64,000 nucleotides of DNA from Antrihabitans stalactiti (GTDB taxonomy: Bacteria > Actinomycetota > Actinomycetes > Mycobacteriales > Mycobacteriaceae). Positions 43,213 through 52,574 of the stretch are shown here, piece after piece. The DNA lies in the NCBI RefSeq assembly GCF_012932915.1, contig NZ_VCQU01000009.1:124001-188000 (forward strand), written 5' to 3'. Position numbers and translations under genes: made by a program. The notes beneath the pieces are model-generated. The model was not told the DNA's origin and searched no databases. It worked only from the letters and a program-made list of their open reading frames with translations. Numbering within the stretch: the stretch's first letter is position 1; every line of letters begins with the position of its first letter.

Positions 43213-45042
43213 TCAGAAGGCGGCTTCGTCGAGATCCATGATCTCGGTGTCGATCGACGCAATGATCGCCTTCGTCGCGGCGAGCTTCGGGAGCACGTTC
43301 TTGGCAAAGAACGACGCGACAGCGACCTTGCCTTCGTAGAACGGGCGGTCCTTGGCTGACACGTCACCGGCAAGCGCGACCTGCGCGATGTCGGACTGCT
43401 TGAGCAGCAACCACCCGATCACCAGGTCGCCGACCGCGTACAGGAACCGAACCGATCCGAGCCCGACCTTGTACAGCTCGGACGGAGTCTGCTGCGCGGC
43501 CATCAGGTAGCCGGTCAACGTCATCGTCATCGCTTGTACGTCGTCCAACGCCGCCGCGAGCAGATCACGCTCCGGCTTCAGGCGGTCGGAGTCGTTGTCG
43601 ATGAACGCCTTGATCTGCCCGGCAAGGTGCCCGAATGCAACACCGCGGTCGCGCGCGATCTTGCGGAAGAAGAAGTCCTGCGCCTGGATCGCGGTCGTGC
43701 CTTCGTACAGCGAGTCGATCTTCGCGTCGCGGATGTACTGCTCGATCGGGTAGTCCTGCAGATAGCCGGACCCGCCGAGCGTCTGCAGGCTTTCGGTGAG
43801 CAGTTCGTAGGCCTTCTCTGACCCGACGCCCTTGACGATCGGCAGGAGTAGATCGTCGACGCGATGGGCGAGATCGTGATCGGCGCCCGAGACGAGTTGT
43901 GCGACATCGTCGTTCTGATGCGCAGCGGTGTAGAGATAGACCGCGCGCAGACCTTCCGCGTACGCCTTCTGCATCGCGAGGCTGCGCCGAACATCCGGGT
44001 GGCGGGTGATCGGAACGCGTGGTGCTGCCTTATCCGTCATCTGCGTCAGGTCCGCGCCTTGGACGCGTTCCTTCGCGTAGGCGAGCGCGTTGAGGTAGCC
44101 GGTCGACAACGTGCCGCTGGACTTCACGCCGACCATCATCCGAGCGTTCTCGATGACCTGGAACATCTGCGCGATGCCGTCGTGCGTCTCACCGACCAGG
44201 TAGCCCACTGCGGGTACATCTGTTGCGCCAAAGGTCAATTCACACGTCGGCGAGGACTTGAGGCCCATCTTGTGCTCGAGACCGGTGACGTAGACACCGT
44301 TTCGCTCACCGAGTTCGAGGGTCTCCGGGTCGAACAGGTAGTTGGGGACGTAGAACAGGCTGAGCCCCTTCGTGCCCGGACCAGCACCTTCCGGACGAGC
44401 CAACGTCAGGTGGAAGACGTTCTCGGCGGTGTCGGAGACGTCGCCGCCCGAGATGAACCGCTTGACTCCCTCGATGTGCCACGTGCCGTCGGGCTGCTGG
44501 ATCGCCTTGGTCCGTCCGGCGCCGACGTCGGAACCGGCGTCCGGCTCGGTCAGGACCATAGTCCCGGCCCAGTTCTTCTCGAATCCTGCTGTTGCCCAAT
44601 GCTTCTGCTGCTCGGTCCCGATGTTGTACAAGACCGAGTTCATCACCGGACCCATGTTGAAGAAGATCGCGGCGGGGTTCGCGCACGTGATGAGTTCCTG
44701 GATCGCCCATGCCACCGATGCGGGAGCGGGCACACCACCCATTCCTTCGGGCAGGCCGATGCGGCTCCAGTCGGAGTCGTGGACCGCCTTGACCGTCTTC
44801 CGCAGTGCATCGGAGATCGTGATCGAGTGCGTCTCGGCGTCGAAGACTGGCGGGTTACGGTCGGCATCGGCAAACGACTCCGCGATCGGGCCTTCGGCGA
44901 GCCGCACGACTTCGGACAAGATGTTGCGGACCGTTTCCGAATCCAAGTCGCCATAGGCGCCGGAATCGAGCAATTCGCCGAGGCCAAGCACCTCGAAAAG
45001 GTTGAACTCGATATCGCGGATGTTGCTCTTGTAATGCCCCAT
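43213..45042 (-). CDS. Acyl-CoA dehydrogenase, FadE5-like
   Basis: A 609-residue large-type acyl-CoA dehydrogenase, near the 611 residues I recall for M. tuberculosis FadE5. It begins [17 protein letters not shown], carries the FAD/substrate segment [12 protein letters not shown] and RFISGGD, the catalytic-Glu region [15 protein letters not shown] and a C-terminal extra domain. FadE5 oxidises a wide range of acyl-CoAs. The gene is convergent with ramB, so it sits among acetate and fatty-acid genes. Confidence 0.92.
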   Translation of the reverse strand: MGHYKSNIRDIEFNLFEVLGLGELLDSGAYGDLDSETVRNILSEVVRLAEGPIAESFADADRNPPVFDAETHSITISDALRKTVKAVHDSDWSRIGLPEGMGGVPAPASVAWAIQELITCANPAAIFFNMGPVMNSVLYNIGTEQQKHWATAGFEKNWAGTMVLTEPDAGSDVGAGRTKAIQQPDGTWHIEGVKRFISGGDVSDTAENVFHLTLARPEGAGPGTKGLSLFYVPNYLFDPETLELGERNGVYVTGLEHKMGLKSSPTCELTFGATDVPAVGYLVGETHDGIAQMFQVIENARMMVGVKSSGTLSTGYLNALAYAKERVQGADLTQMTDKAAPRVPITRHPDVRRSLAMQKAYAEGLRAVYLYTAAHQNDDVAQLVSGADHDLAHRVDDLLLPIVKGVGSEKAYELLTESLQTLGGSGYLQDYPIEQYIRDAKIDSLYEGTTAIQAQDFFFRKIARDRGVAFGHLAGQIKAFIDNDSDRLKPERDLLAAALDDVQAMTMTLTGYLMAAQQTPSELYKVGLGSVRFLYAVGDLVIGWLLLKQSDIAQVALAGDVSAKDRPFYEGKVAVASFFAKNVLPKLAATKAIIASIDTEIMDLDEAAF

Positions 45043-45088
45043 GGCGTGACTCCCTCGTCGGCGCAGACCTACGCGCCAGAACCTTGCC

Positions 45089-45238
45089 TTACGGCGTAGA
45101 ACCTGCGCAACCGTAGGTTACCCCCAGCGCTTGCGCCTTCGCCGCACCGGAAGTCGACGACGAACACGCCGACCCGGTCAGTGCCATCATTCCTGCCAAG
45201 ACTGCGGCCAACTTCTTTGCGCGTCGATCGAACAGCAT
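45089..45238 (-). CDS. Small lipoprotein (49 residues)
   Basis: A 49-residue protein with basic start (RRAKK), a hydrophobic stretch and lipobox TGSAC, leaving a mature peptide of about 25 residues with one more cysteine near the end ([10 protein letters not shown]). AGGGGGAAATA directly before ATG 45238 is an excellent ribosome site. I recognise no family. It stands alone between fadE5-like and the urea transporter operon. Confidence 0.6.
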   Translation of the reverse strand: MLFDRRAKKLAAVLAGMMALTGSACSSSTSGAAKAQALGVTYGCAGSTP

Positions 45239-45272
45239 TATTTCCCCCTGATCGCCCCCGATAAATCTTCTC

Positions 45273-45300
45273 AGGAGTCTATGCGCTCCTAAAGACGCAC
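45273..45300. repeat. Degenerate second copy of the 43167 palindrome
   Basis: AGGAGTCTATGCGCTCCT and the next ten bases match 43181-43209 at about 25 of 29 positions with one deletion. Inversion symmetry is largely lost. It lies 35 bp upstream of the small lipoprotein. Confidence 0.6.
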
Positions 45301-45329
45301 AACAAGATAGTCCCAACGGCGAGGGCTTT

Positions 45330-45345
45330 GTAACTCAGCGGAAAT
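45330..45345. promoter_or_regulatory. GlnR-like box upstream of urtA
   Basis: GTAAC-TCAGCG-GAAAT fits the actinobacterial GlnR pattern gTnAC-N6-GaAAc except for the last base. It lies 144 bp before urtA. Nitrogen control of urea transport by GlnR is known in relatives. Confidence 0.5.
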
Positions 45346-45488
45346 CCGGGACACATACTCGTCATCGAGATTCATTCGGGCGCAATACTTTCCCTTTAAT
45401 GTCTGCGTTCACGAATACAGCCGCTGTATACAACGGCGGATACGCGGCGTGTTCGATCGTCCCTTCCGGTTGAACGAAAGGCCCGTCA

Positions 45489-46775
45489 ATGCCAGATTCT
45501 TGTGCCAATCCTCGCCAACGGTCCAGACGCTTTCAGCGATTCGTCGCACTCCCCACTGCAGTCGCGGCCGCCGGACTGGTCCTTGCCGGCTGCGGCTCCA
45601 AGGCCGGCGATTCCGAAGCGTCCAAATCGTGTGTCGATACGTCGGGAGACACCGTCAAGGTAGGCGTGCTCAACTCGACCTCAGGGACGATGGCGATCAG
45701 CGAGGTGACCGTCCGCGACTCCATCTTGCTGGCCATCGACCAGATCAATGCCTCGGGCGGCGTACTGGGCAAGAAGATCGAACCGGTCCGCGAGGACGGG
45801 CAATCCGAGCCGAAGGTATTCGCCGAGAAGGCCGAGAAATTGATCAGCAGCGACTGCGTCGCAGCGGTATTCGGTGGCTGGACGTCCTCGAGCCGCAAGG
45901 CCATGAAGCCGGTGTTCGAGGGCAAGAACTCGCTTCTCTATTACCCCGTGCAGTACGAGGGCCTCGAGGACTCGAAGAACATCTTCTACACCGGCGCGAC
46001 CACGAACCAGCAGATCATTCCGGGCCTCGACTACCTGAAGGAGAAGGGCGTCAAGTCGCTCTATCTCGTCGGCAGCGACTACGTCTTCCCGCAGACCGCC
46101 AACCGCGAGATCAAGGCCTACGCCGCCGCGAACGGCATCGAAATCAAGGGCGAGGACTACGCACCGCTGGGTTCGACCGCCTTCGGCACCATCGTCGACA
46201 AGGTTCGCGAGAAGGACGCAGACGCGGTCTTCAACACGCTCAATGGCGATTCCAACGTCGCGTTCTTCAACGAATACAACAACAAAGGCCTCAAGGCCGC
46301 GGACATGCCGGTGATTTCGGTGTCCATCGCCGAGGAGGAAGTCGCGGCGATCGGCGCCCCGGTGCTGCAAGGGCAGCTGGCGGCGTGGAACTACTACCAA
46401 ACGGTCGACACACCCGCGAACAAGTCCTTCGTGACGGCCTACCAGGCGAAGTACCCGGGCAAGCCGACGTCCGACCCGATGGAGGCGGCCTACGCATCCG
46501 TCTACCTCTGGAAGGCAACCGTCGAAAAGGCGAAGTCGTTCGACGTCAAGGCAATTCAGGACAACGCTGACGGCGTGAGCTTCGACGCACCGGAAGGCAA
46601 GGTCACCATCGACGGCAGCAACCACCACATCACGAAGACGGCGCTCATCGGCGAGATCAAGCCGGACGGGCTCATCTACACCGTGTGGGCATCACCCGCG
46701 CCGATCAAGCCGGATCCGTACCTGTGCTCGTATGAATGGGCGAAGTCGCTGCAAGATTCGGGCTCCTGCAAGTAA
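45489..46775 (+). CDS. urtA: Urea ABC transporter substrate-binding lipoprotein
   Basis: A 428-residue branched-chain-amino-acid-type binding protein of the UrtA group. The signal peptide ends in lipobox LAGC with Cys35. The segment LLYYPVQYEGLEDSKNI and GSDYVFPQTANR are typical of UrtA. GAAAGG precedes the ATG. It leads the operon urtABCDE and delivers urea (or short amides) to UrtBC. A GlnR-like box is upstream. No urease genes lie in the window. Confidence 0.94.
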   Translation: MPDSCANPRQRSRRFQRFVALPTAVAAAGLVLAGCGSKAGDSEASKSCVDTSGDTVKVGVLNSTSGTMAISEVTVRDSILLAIDQINASGGVLGKKIEPVREDGQSEPKVFAEKAEKLISSDCVAAVFGGWTSSSRKAMKPVFEGKNSLLYYPVQYEGLEDSKNIFYTGATTNQQIIPGLDYLKEKGVKSLYLVGSDYVFPQTANREIKAYAAANGIEIKGEDYAPLGSTAFGTIVDKVREKDADAVFNTLNGDSNVAFFNEYNNKGLKAADMPVISVSIAEEEVAAIGAPVLQGQLAAWNYYQTVDTPANKSFVTAYQAKYPGKPTSDPMEAAYASVYLWKATVEKAKSFDVKAIQDNADGVSFDAPEGKVTIDGSNHHITKTALIGEIKPDGLIYTVWASPAPIKPDPYLCSYEWAKSLQDSGSCK

Positions 46776-46817
46776 CCGGCTAGGCATCGACGAGACATAG
46801 AAGGGCGGGACATCGGC

Positions 46818-47702
46818 ATGGAAGTCCTGATCGGGCAGTTGTTCACCGGGCTCAGCCTCGGGTCGATCCTGCTGCTCGCAGCGCTGGGCCTATCGCTGAC
46901 TTTCGGTCAGATGGGCGTAATCAACATGGCCCACGGTGAGTTCATCATGGCTGGCTGCTACACGGCCTACGTGGTGCAGAAGGTCTTCTCCAGTGCCGGT
47001 GTCTCGCTTTTCATCTCGCTCTTCGTCGGATTCATCGTCGGCGGAGCCATGGGCGTGCTGCTGGAGGTGACTCTGATCAACCGGATGTACAAAAGGCCGC
47101 TCGACACGCTGCTTGTGACGTTCGGAGTCGGGCTGATTCTTCAGCAGGTCGCTCGCGATATTTTCGGTGCGCCTGCCGTGAATGTCGCATCTCCCGAGTG
47201 GCTTCGCGGCGGCGTCGAGATTCTCGGTGCCGTCATCCCGAAGGCGCGAATCTTCATCATGATCCTTGCGGTCGTGTGTGTGGCGGTCCTTGCACTCGCA
47301 CTGAAGGTGACGCCGCTCGGGCGGCGGATTCGCGCTGTCGTGCAGAACAGGGACCTCGCCGAGACCAGCGGGATATCCAGCCGCAGAACCGACATCAGCA
47401 CGTTCTTCATCGGATCAGGCCTGGCCGGAGTGGCCGGGGTGGCGCTGACCCTGATCGGCGCGACGAGTTCTACCACGGGCCAGTCCTATTTGATCGACGC
47501 CTTCCTCGTCGTGGTGATCGGCGGCCTCGGCCAAGTCAAAGGCGTTGTCATCGCGGCCTTCTCGATCGGACTACTCAATGCATTCATCGAACACGAAACG
47601 ACGGCATCACTGGCCAAGGTGATCGTGTTCCTCCTGATCGTCGTGTTCCTGCAGGTGCGACCCCAAGGCTTGTTCACAGTCAAGACGAGGAGTCTCGCAT
47701 GA
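46818..47702 (+). CDS. urtB: Urea ABC transporter permease UrtB
   Basis: A 294-residue LivH-type permease with about eight membrane segments. GQMGVINMAHGEFIMAGCYT near the start and GGLGQVKGVVIAAFSIGLLN near the end are the family signatures. The operon order and the UrtA/UrtD neighbours identify it as urea-specific. Its stop overlaps the urtC ATG. Confidence 0.94.
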   Translation: MEVLIGQLFTGLSLGSILLLAALGLSLTFGQMGVINMAHGEFIMAGCYTAYVVQKVFSSAGVSLFISLFVGFIVGGAMGVLLEVTLINRMYKRPLDTLLVTFGVGLILQQVARDIFGAPAVNVASPEWLRGGVEILGAVIPKARIFIMILAVVCVAVLALALKVTPLGRRIRAVVQNRDLAETSGISSRRTDISTFFIGSGLAGVAGVALTLIGATSSTTGQSYLIDAFLVVVIGGLGQVKGVVIAAFSIGLLNAFIEHETTASLAKVIVFLLIVVFLQVRPQGLFTVKTRSLA

Positions 47703-48826
47703 GTTTCCTGCGCAGCCGAGGCGGCACGATCATCGGCTTTGCCGTCGCTGTTGTTCTCCTGTTCGCTGCGGCCCCCGCCATGCTCAGCGATTTTCGGCTC
47801 AATCTACTCGCGAAGTATCTTTGCTTTGCCATCGTGGCAGTGGGCATCGGATTGGCTTGGGGCCGTGGCGGAATGCTCACCCTCGGTCAGGGCGTGTTTT
47901 TCGGACTCGGCGCCTTCATGATGGGCATGCATCTGAAGATCGCAGATGCCGAGATCGCGCACAGTGACGTTCCCGACTTCATGGGGATTGCGGGCATTCG
48001 CGAACTACCCGCCTACTGGGAGCCCTTCAGGTCACCTGCCTTCGCTCTGTTCGCGATTGTGGTCATTCCCCCGCTGGTTGCGGTAATCCTCGGCTTCGGC
48101 GTCTTCAAACGCCGCGTCAAAGGCGCCTACTTCGCGATTCTCAGTCAGGCGCTGGCGGGCGCGATCGCGATCTATCTCACCGGCCAACAGAGCATCGGCG
48201 GATCCAACGGGCTCAACGGTTTTCAAACGTTCTTCGGCTTCAACCTCTACGACCCGGTCAACAAGAAGATGCTGTTCTACATTGCCGCAGCAACGCTCAT
48301 CGTCGTCCTTCTCGTGACGTGGCAGTTGATGAACAGCCGCTACGGCGAACTGCTCGTTGCGGTGCGTGATCAGGAAGAGCGCGTCCGTTTCCTTGGCTAC
48401 GACCCCGCCAACATCAAAATCGTCGCTTACGCGGTCGCTGCACTCTTCGCGGGAATCGCTGGGGCACTGTTCGTCCCGATCGTCGGATTCATCACGCCGG
48501 CAGATATCGGTATCGCTCCGTCGATCGCATTCCTCATCGGTGTGGCAATCGGTGGGCGGACAACACTTTTCGGTCCTGTCATCGGCGCAATTGCCGTCGG
48601 TTGGGCTACCAGCACGCTGTCCGAGGAATTCCCGTCGGGCTGGACGTACTTTCAAGGCGCACTGTTCGTCGTCGTCGTCGGCTTCTTCCCCGCCGGCCTT
48701 GCCGGTCTCGCTGCGCTGCGGCTACGCCGAAAAGCCAAGGTCGGTCCCGAATCGCCGCCACCACCGGTGGTGACCGAGGGCGTCGACGATGTGACACCCG
48801 ACTTGGCGAAGGAGCCGGCACGATGA
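47699..48826 (+). CDS. urtC: Urea ABC transporter permease UrtC
   Basis: A 375-residue LivM-type permease with about ten hydrophobic segments (LAWGRGGMLTLGQGVFFGLG is characteristic). It partners UrtB. ATG overlaps the urtB stop by 4 bp and the gene's own stop overlaps urtD. The cytoplasmic tail is Pro-rich. Confidence 0.94.
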   Translation: MSFLRSRGGTIIGFAVAVVLLFAAAPAMLSDFRLNLLAKYLCFAIVAVGIGLAWGRGGMLTLGQGVFFGLGAFMMGMHLKIADAEIAHSDVPDFMGIAGIRELPAYWEPFRSPAFALFAIVVIPPLVAVILGFGVFKRRVKGAYFAILSQALAGAIAIYLTGQQSIGGSNGLNGFQTFFGFNLYDPVNKKMLFYIAAATLIVVLLVTWQLMNSRYGELLVAVRDQEERVRFLGYDPANIKIVAYAVAALFAGIAGALFVPIVGFITPADIGIAPSIAFLIGVAIGGRTTLFGPVIGAIAVGWATSTLSEEFPSGWTYFQGALFVVVVGFFPAGLAGLAALRLRRKAKVGPESPPPPVVTEGVDDVTPDLAKEPAR

Positions 48827-49656
48827 CGACAGCGGTCAGCCACGAGCCCACCTTCGGGGGCAACGTGGGGATGGGGACCGAGTACCTCGAAATACGTGGG
48901 CTGACGGTCAGTTTCGACGGATTCAAGGCGGTCACGGATGTCGACCTCACCTTGTTGCAAGGCGACCTCAGATTCTTGATCGGCCCCAACGGCGCAGGCA
49001 AGACGACCGTGATCGACGCCATCACCGGTCTTGTGCCCGCAACTGGGTCGGTGCGTAAGTCCGGCGTCGAACTGCTCGGTAAGAAGGTGCACCAGATCGC
49101 CCGACTCGGTGTCGGGCGAACCTTCCAGACTGCGAGCGTGTTCGAACAACTCACGGTCCTGCAAAACCTCGACATCGCCGCCGGTGCGCATCGGTCCGTA
49201 CTGACGATGCTGCGCAAGCGTCGCTCGATCTTGCCGAAAATCGAAGAGGCACTGGAAATCACCGGTCTCGGCGATCTCGTCGACAAACCGGCAGGCATTC
49301 TGGCGCACGGGCAGAAGCAATGGCTGGAGATCGGCATGTTGCTGGTCCAGAACGCGTCGGTCCTGCTGCTCGACGAGCCCGTCGCGGGCATGAGCGCCGA
49401 AGAGCGCGACGAGACCGGAAACCTGTTGCGGCGCATCGGTGGCGAACGCACGGTCGTCGTCGTGGAGCACGACATGGACTTCATGCGCGCGTTCGCGACG
49501 TCGGTCACCGTCCTCGCCGGCGGCAAGATCCTCAGCGAGGGAACGGTCGAAGAGGTCCAAGCCGATCCCAAGGTGCAAGCGGTCTACCTCGGCACCGCTG
49601 CGGGCGGCGAAGAGCTGGCCAAGGTCGCCGCCGAGACAGGAGAAGCGAATGCTTGA
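48823..49656 (+). CDS. urtD: Urea ABC transporter ATPase UrtD
   Basis: A 277-residue ABC ATPase: Walker A GPNGAGKTT, Q-loop FQTASVF, Walker B VLLLDEPVAGMS and His in VVVEHDM. The signature reads LAHGQKQWLE in place of LSGGQ, as is normal for UrtD. It energises urea import with UrtE. Confidence 0.94.
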   Translation: MTTAVSHEPTFGGNVGMGTEYLEIRGLTVSFDGFKAVTDVDLTLLQGDLRFLIGPNGAGKTTVIDAITGLVPATGSVRKSGVELLGKKVHQIARLGVGRTFQTASVFEQLTVLQNLDIAAGAHRSVLTMLRKRRSILPKIEEALEITGLGDLVDKPAGILAHGQKQWLEIGMLLVQNASVLLLDEPVAGMSAEERDETGNLLRRIGGERTVVVVEHDMDFMRAFATSVTVLAGGKILSEGTVEEVQADPKVQAVYLGTAAGGEELAKVAAETGEANA

Positions 49657-50341
49657 ACTCGTCGACGTGCGGACCGGATACGGCCGCTCCGAAGTGATTC
49701 ACGGTGTATCCCTTTCCGTTCCAGCGGATGGCGTGGCTGCGGTGATGGGCCACAACGGTGCTGGGAAGACGACCCTGTTGCGCGCGGCAGTCGGCCTGCT
49801 GCCCGCCAAATCGGGGAAGGTCCTCTTCGACGGCGACGACGTCGGCAAGCTGCGTCCCAGCGCGCGGGTGCGCCGCGGCATCGCATATGTGCCGCAGGGC
49901 CAGCAGTCGTTCGGGCAGCTGACCACCATGGAGAACCTGCAGGTCGTCGCCGACGGCCGCAAACGCGGCAAGGCATTGATCGAAGAATCGCTCGAGCTGT
50001 TTCCCGCATTGCGCGACTTGTCGGCCAGACGCGCAGGCCTGCTCTCCGGCGGCCAGCGCCAGCAACTCGCCATCGCGCGAGCGTTGATCACCGAGCCGAA
50101 GTTGCTGATTCTCGACGAGCCGACCGAGGGAATTCAGCCGTCGGTCGTCGCCGAAATCGAACGGACCATCGTCGAGCTCACCGCGCGCGGTGGGCTCAGC
50201 GTGCTGCTCGTCGAACAGCACATCGGGTTCGCATTGCAGGCGGCGCAACGGTATTACGTCCTGCAATCCGGTCGAGTCACCTCCTCCGGCGACGGCGGGG
50301 CTGCGGCCGAATCGACCGTTCGCGCCGCGATGGCAATCTGA
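49649..50341 (+). CDS. urtE: Urea ABC transporter ATPase UrtE
   Basis: A 230-residue LivF-type ATPase: Walker A GHNGAGKTT, YVPQGQQSFGQLTTMENL, LSGGQRQQLA, Walker B LLILDEPTEGIQ and VEQHIGFA. The ATG is 8 bp inside the end of urtD. Last transporter gene; a GntR gene follows after 1 bp. Confidence 0.94.
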   Translation: MLELVDVRTGYGRSEVIHGVSLSVPADGVAAVMGHNGAGKTTLLRAAVGLLPAKSGKVLFDGDDVGKLRPSARVRRGIAYVPQGQQSFGQLTTMENLQVVADGRKRGKALIEESLELFPALRDLSARRAGLLSGGQRQQLAIARALITEPKLLILDEPTEGIQPSVVAEIERTIVELTARGGLSVLLVEQHIGFALQAAQRYYVLQSGRVTSSGDGGAAAESTVRAAMAI

Positions 50342-50342
50342 C

Positions 50343-51047
50343 ATGGTCGGCCGGGGGTCGCGACAGGACCGCCCGCTCGGCGAGAAGGTGTACAACTCGC
50401 TGCGCAGAGATCTCGCGTCAGGGTCGATCTCGCCGAACGAGCGGCTCGGGGAAGAGCGGCTGGCCGAGCTCTACGGCGTGTCGAGGACTCCTGTCCGCGA
50501 GGCATTGGCGCGGCTGCTCGCCGACGGGCTGATCGAGCGTGACCACCATGGTCTGTATCCGTACCGGCCACGCCTGGACGAGCTGGACGGGTTGTACGAA
50601 CTTCGAGTAACGCTGGAATCCAAAGGAATTCAGCGGGTACTCGACGATCCGACGCTCAGTCACGACCACGCTCTGCTGCGGGCAGAACTCGGGACCTGGG
50701 AGCAATACCGAAGCGCATCGCCGAGCGCGGGCTCCGACCTCGTCATCGCCGACGAACATTTCCACATGGTCTTGCTGTCGTCATCAGGCAACCCCGCACT
50801 GGCCGACGCATTGGAGGCGGTGAATGCACGGGTACGGCCCGCCCGAGCGCTCGATGCGTTGTCCGACGAACGAATCACCACGATGATCCGCGAGCACGTG
50901 CACATCGCCGAGCTCGTACTCGAAGGTCGGCTCAGAGCGGCCCGCGATTCGCTGATCTCCCACATCGCAAGCTCACAGACGACCGTCTTGGAACGTGCCA
51001 CACGAGCGCTATCGATGGCGAAGCTTGGGCTCGCGGTCCGGGATTGA
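50343..51047 (+). CDS. GntR-family (FCD) transcription regulator
   Basis: A 234-residue FadR-subfamily GntR protein. The winged HTH (RLGEERLAELYGVSRTPVRE) is followed by an FCD domain with the metal residues suggested by DEHFHMVLL and REHVHIAEL. It is the last gene of the urea transporter transcript and may control it, or the neighbouring CMD gene. Ligand unknown. Confidence 0.85.
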   Translation: MVGRGSRQDRPLGEKVYNSLRRDLASGSISPNERLGEERLAELYGVSRTPVREALARLLADGLIERDHHGLYPYRPRLDELDGLYELRVTLESKGIQRVLDDPTLSHDHALLRAELGTWEQYRSASPSAGSDLVIADEHFHMVLLSSSGNPALADALEAVNARVRPARALDALSDERITTMIREHVHIAELVLEGRLRAARDSLISHIASSQTTVLERATRALSMAKLGLAVRD

Positions 51048-51061
51048 GTAGCGTCGAAGGC

Positions 51062-51613
51062 ATGACGACACCGCAGCAGTCCGAAGCCCCCCGCATATCT
51101 CCGGGGCGACTGAAAGAACTCGGACCGATCAACTGGGTAGTCTGGCAGGTCCTTTCCCGCGGATCGGGCACGCAGGACGCGCATTTGTTCAGCACTCTCG
51201 GCCGCGCAGGTGGCCTGTTTCGAGGGTGGCTGTTCTACAGCGGCAAGCTGATGCCAGGCGGAAAGCTCAAGCGTTACGACACCGAGCTGGTCATTTTGCG
51301 AATCGCGCACCTGCGCAGCTGCGAGTACGAGACGGACCACCACGTCCGGCTGGGCAAGAGAGCCGGAGTGACGCGCGAGCTGTTCGAACAGGTGAAGGTG
51401 GGTCCGACAGCGCCAGAGTGGAGCGACAAAGATCGCGCACTGCTCACCGCCGTCGACGAACTCGTCACGGTCAAGGATCTGACCGACGCGACGTGGGCCG
51501 CGCTCGCCGAGCACTTCGACGAGCGGCGGCTGATCGAGTTCCTGCTTCTCGTCGCTCAGTACGACGGATTGGCGACCACGATCACTACGCTGCGGATTCA
51601 GCGGGATTTCTAG
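51062..51613 (+). CDS. Carboxymuconolactone-decarboxylase-family protein (Rv0464c-like)
   Basis: A 183-residue CMD/AhpD-fold protein. The helix pair around ELVILRIAHLRSCEYETDHH places a single Cys where AhpD has CxxC, so peroxidase function of the AhpD kind is unlikely. Synteny with Rv0464c is apparent. An in-frame TTG at 51044 is an alternative start. Its TAG lies in a CTAG shared with the convergent qorB stop. Confidence 0.75.
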   Translation: MTTPQQSEAPRISPGRLKELGPINWVVWQVLSRGSGTQDAHLFSTLGRAGGLFRGWLFYSGKLMPGGKLKRYDTELVILRIAHLRSCEYETDHHVRLGKRAGVTRELFEQVKVGPTAPEWSDKDRALLTAVDELVTVKDLTDATWAALAEHFDERRLIEFLLLVAQYDGLATTITTLRIQRDF

Positions 51614-52470
51614 CGCGCCAAAGCCGTTCGCAGGACAGTTGCGACGGGGGTAGACGAGCGTCCGAGCAGCCGTTGAAGGTCGCCGCTGTCGGTATCGAGG
51701 GCGCCTGCAGCGGCGCCGACGTCGGAGTCCGCCAGCACGCTCGCGAATCCCGATGGAACGCCGGCCTGTTCGAGCGCGCTCACGTAATCGGCCGCTGACA
51801 GGTTCAGGTAGCGGACAGCTTCGCCACTGACCGCCGAGAGCTGTTGCGCCAGTTCTGCATACGTGAGCCGCTCGTTTCCGCCGAGCTCGTAGACCAACCT
51901 GTCGTGCCCCTCGGAGGTCAGGACAGCCGCCGCCGCTTCGGCGTAATCGGCGCGCGCTGCACCGGCGACCTTCCCTTCGCCCGCACTGCCGATCAGTACG
52001 CCGCGCTCGACGGTTGCAGCCAGTCCGTTGGTGTAATTCTCCCAGTACCAGCCATTGCGAAGCAGTACATAGGGGACGCCGGACGTCGCGAGAATCTCCT
52101 CGGTCGCCTTGTGCTCGGCGGCGAGAGCCAGCGGGCTGCGGGACGCGTCGAGGATGCTCGTGTACGCGATCGACTGCACACCGGCGTCGGCCGCCGCGCG
52201 GATCACGTTGGCATGCTGCTCGACCCGCTGCCCCACATCACTTCCGGAGACCAGCAGCAATTTGTCGACGCCTGCGAGCGCTTCCTTCAGCGCAGCCGGA
52301 TCTTCGTAGGTCGCCTCACGGACGACGACACCACGGTCGGCAAGGTCGGCGACCTTGGCCGAATCCCGCACCACGGCAACAACATCGGCCGGTTCGGTAC
52401 CTCGCGCGAGCACCGCCTCGACGACGAGACGCCCTAGGTTGCCACTTGCTCCGGTGACGGCGATGGTCAT
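51610..52470 (-). CDS. qorB: NmrA-like NAD(P)H:quinone oxidoreductase (QorB/YtfG type)
   Basis: A 286-residue atypical SDR, the same length as E. coli QorB (YtfG). TIAVTGASGNLG binds NAD(P); KLLLVSGSDVGQR, IAYTSILDA and LRNGWYWENY align with QorB. It reduces quinones. GGAG six bases before ATG 52470 decides the start over a longer frame. The divergent HxlR regulator reproduces the ytfG-ytfH pairing of E. coli. Confidence 0.88.
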   Translation of the reverse strand: MTIAVTGASGNLGRLVVEAVLARGTEPADVVAVVRDSAKVADLADRGVVVREATYEDPAALKEALAGVDKLLLVSGSDVGQRVEQHANVIRAAADAGVQSIAYTSILDASRSPLALAAEHKATEEILATSGVPYVLLRNGWYWENYTNGLAATVERGVLIGSAGEGKVAGAARADYAEAAAAVLTSEGHDRLVYELGGNERLTYAELAQQLSAVSGEAVRYLNLSAADYVSALEQAGVPSGFASVLADSDVGAAAGALDTDSGDLQRLLGRSSTPVATVLRTALAR

Positions 52471-52574
52471 GCGCACTCCAAATTTCGTAGTAACTTCCCT
52501 TTCGAATGACACTAACTAAAATGCAGCACTACCGCAATAGCATGTGACCACGGCGACGGTTGTACCATGTATTC

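Noticed and set aside
45070-45099. Inverted CTACGC/GCGTAG near the fadE5-like start
   Set aside because: Only 6-bp arms with a long loop, within expectation for this base composition.
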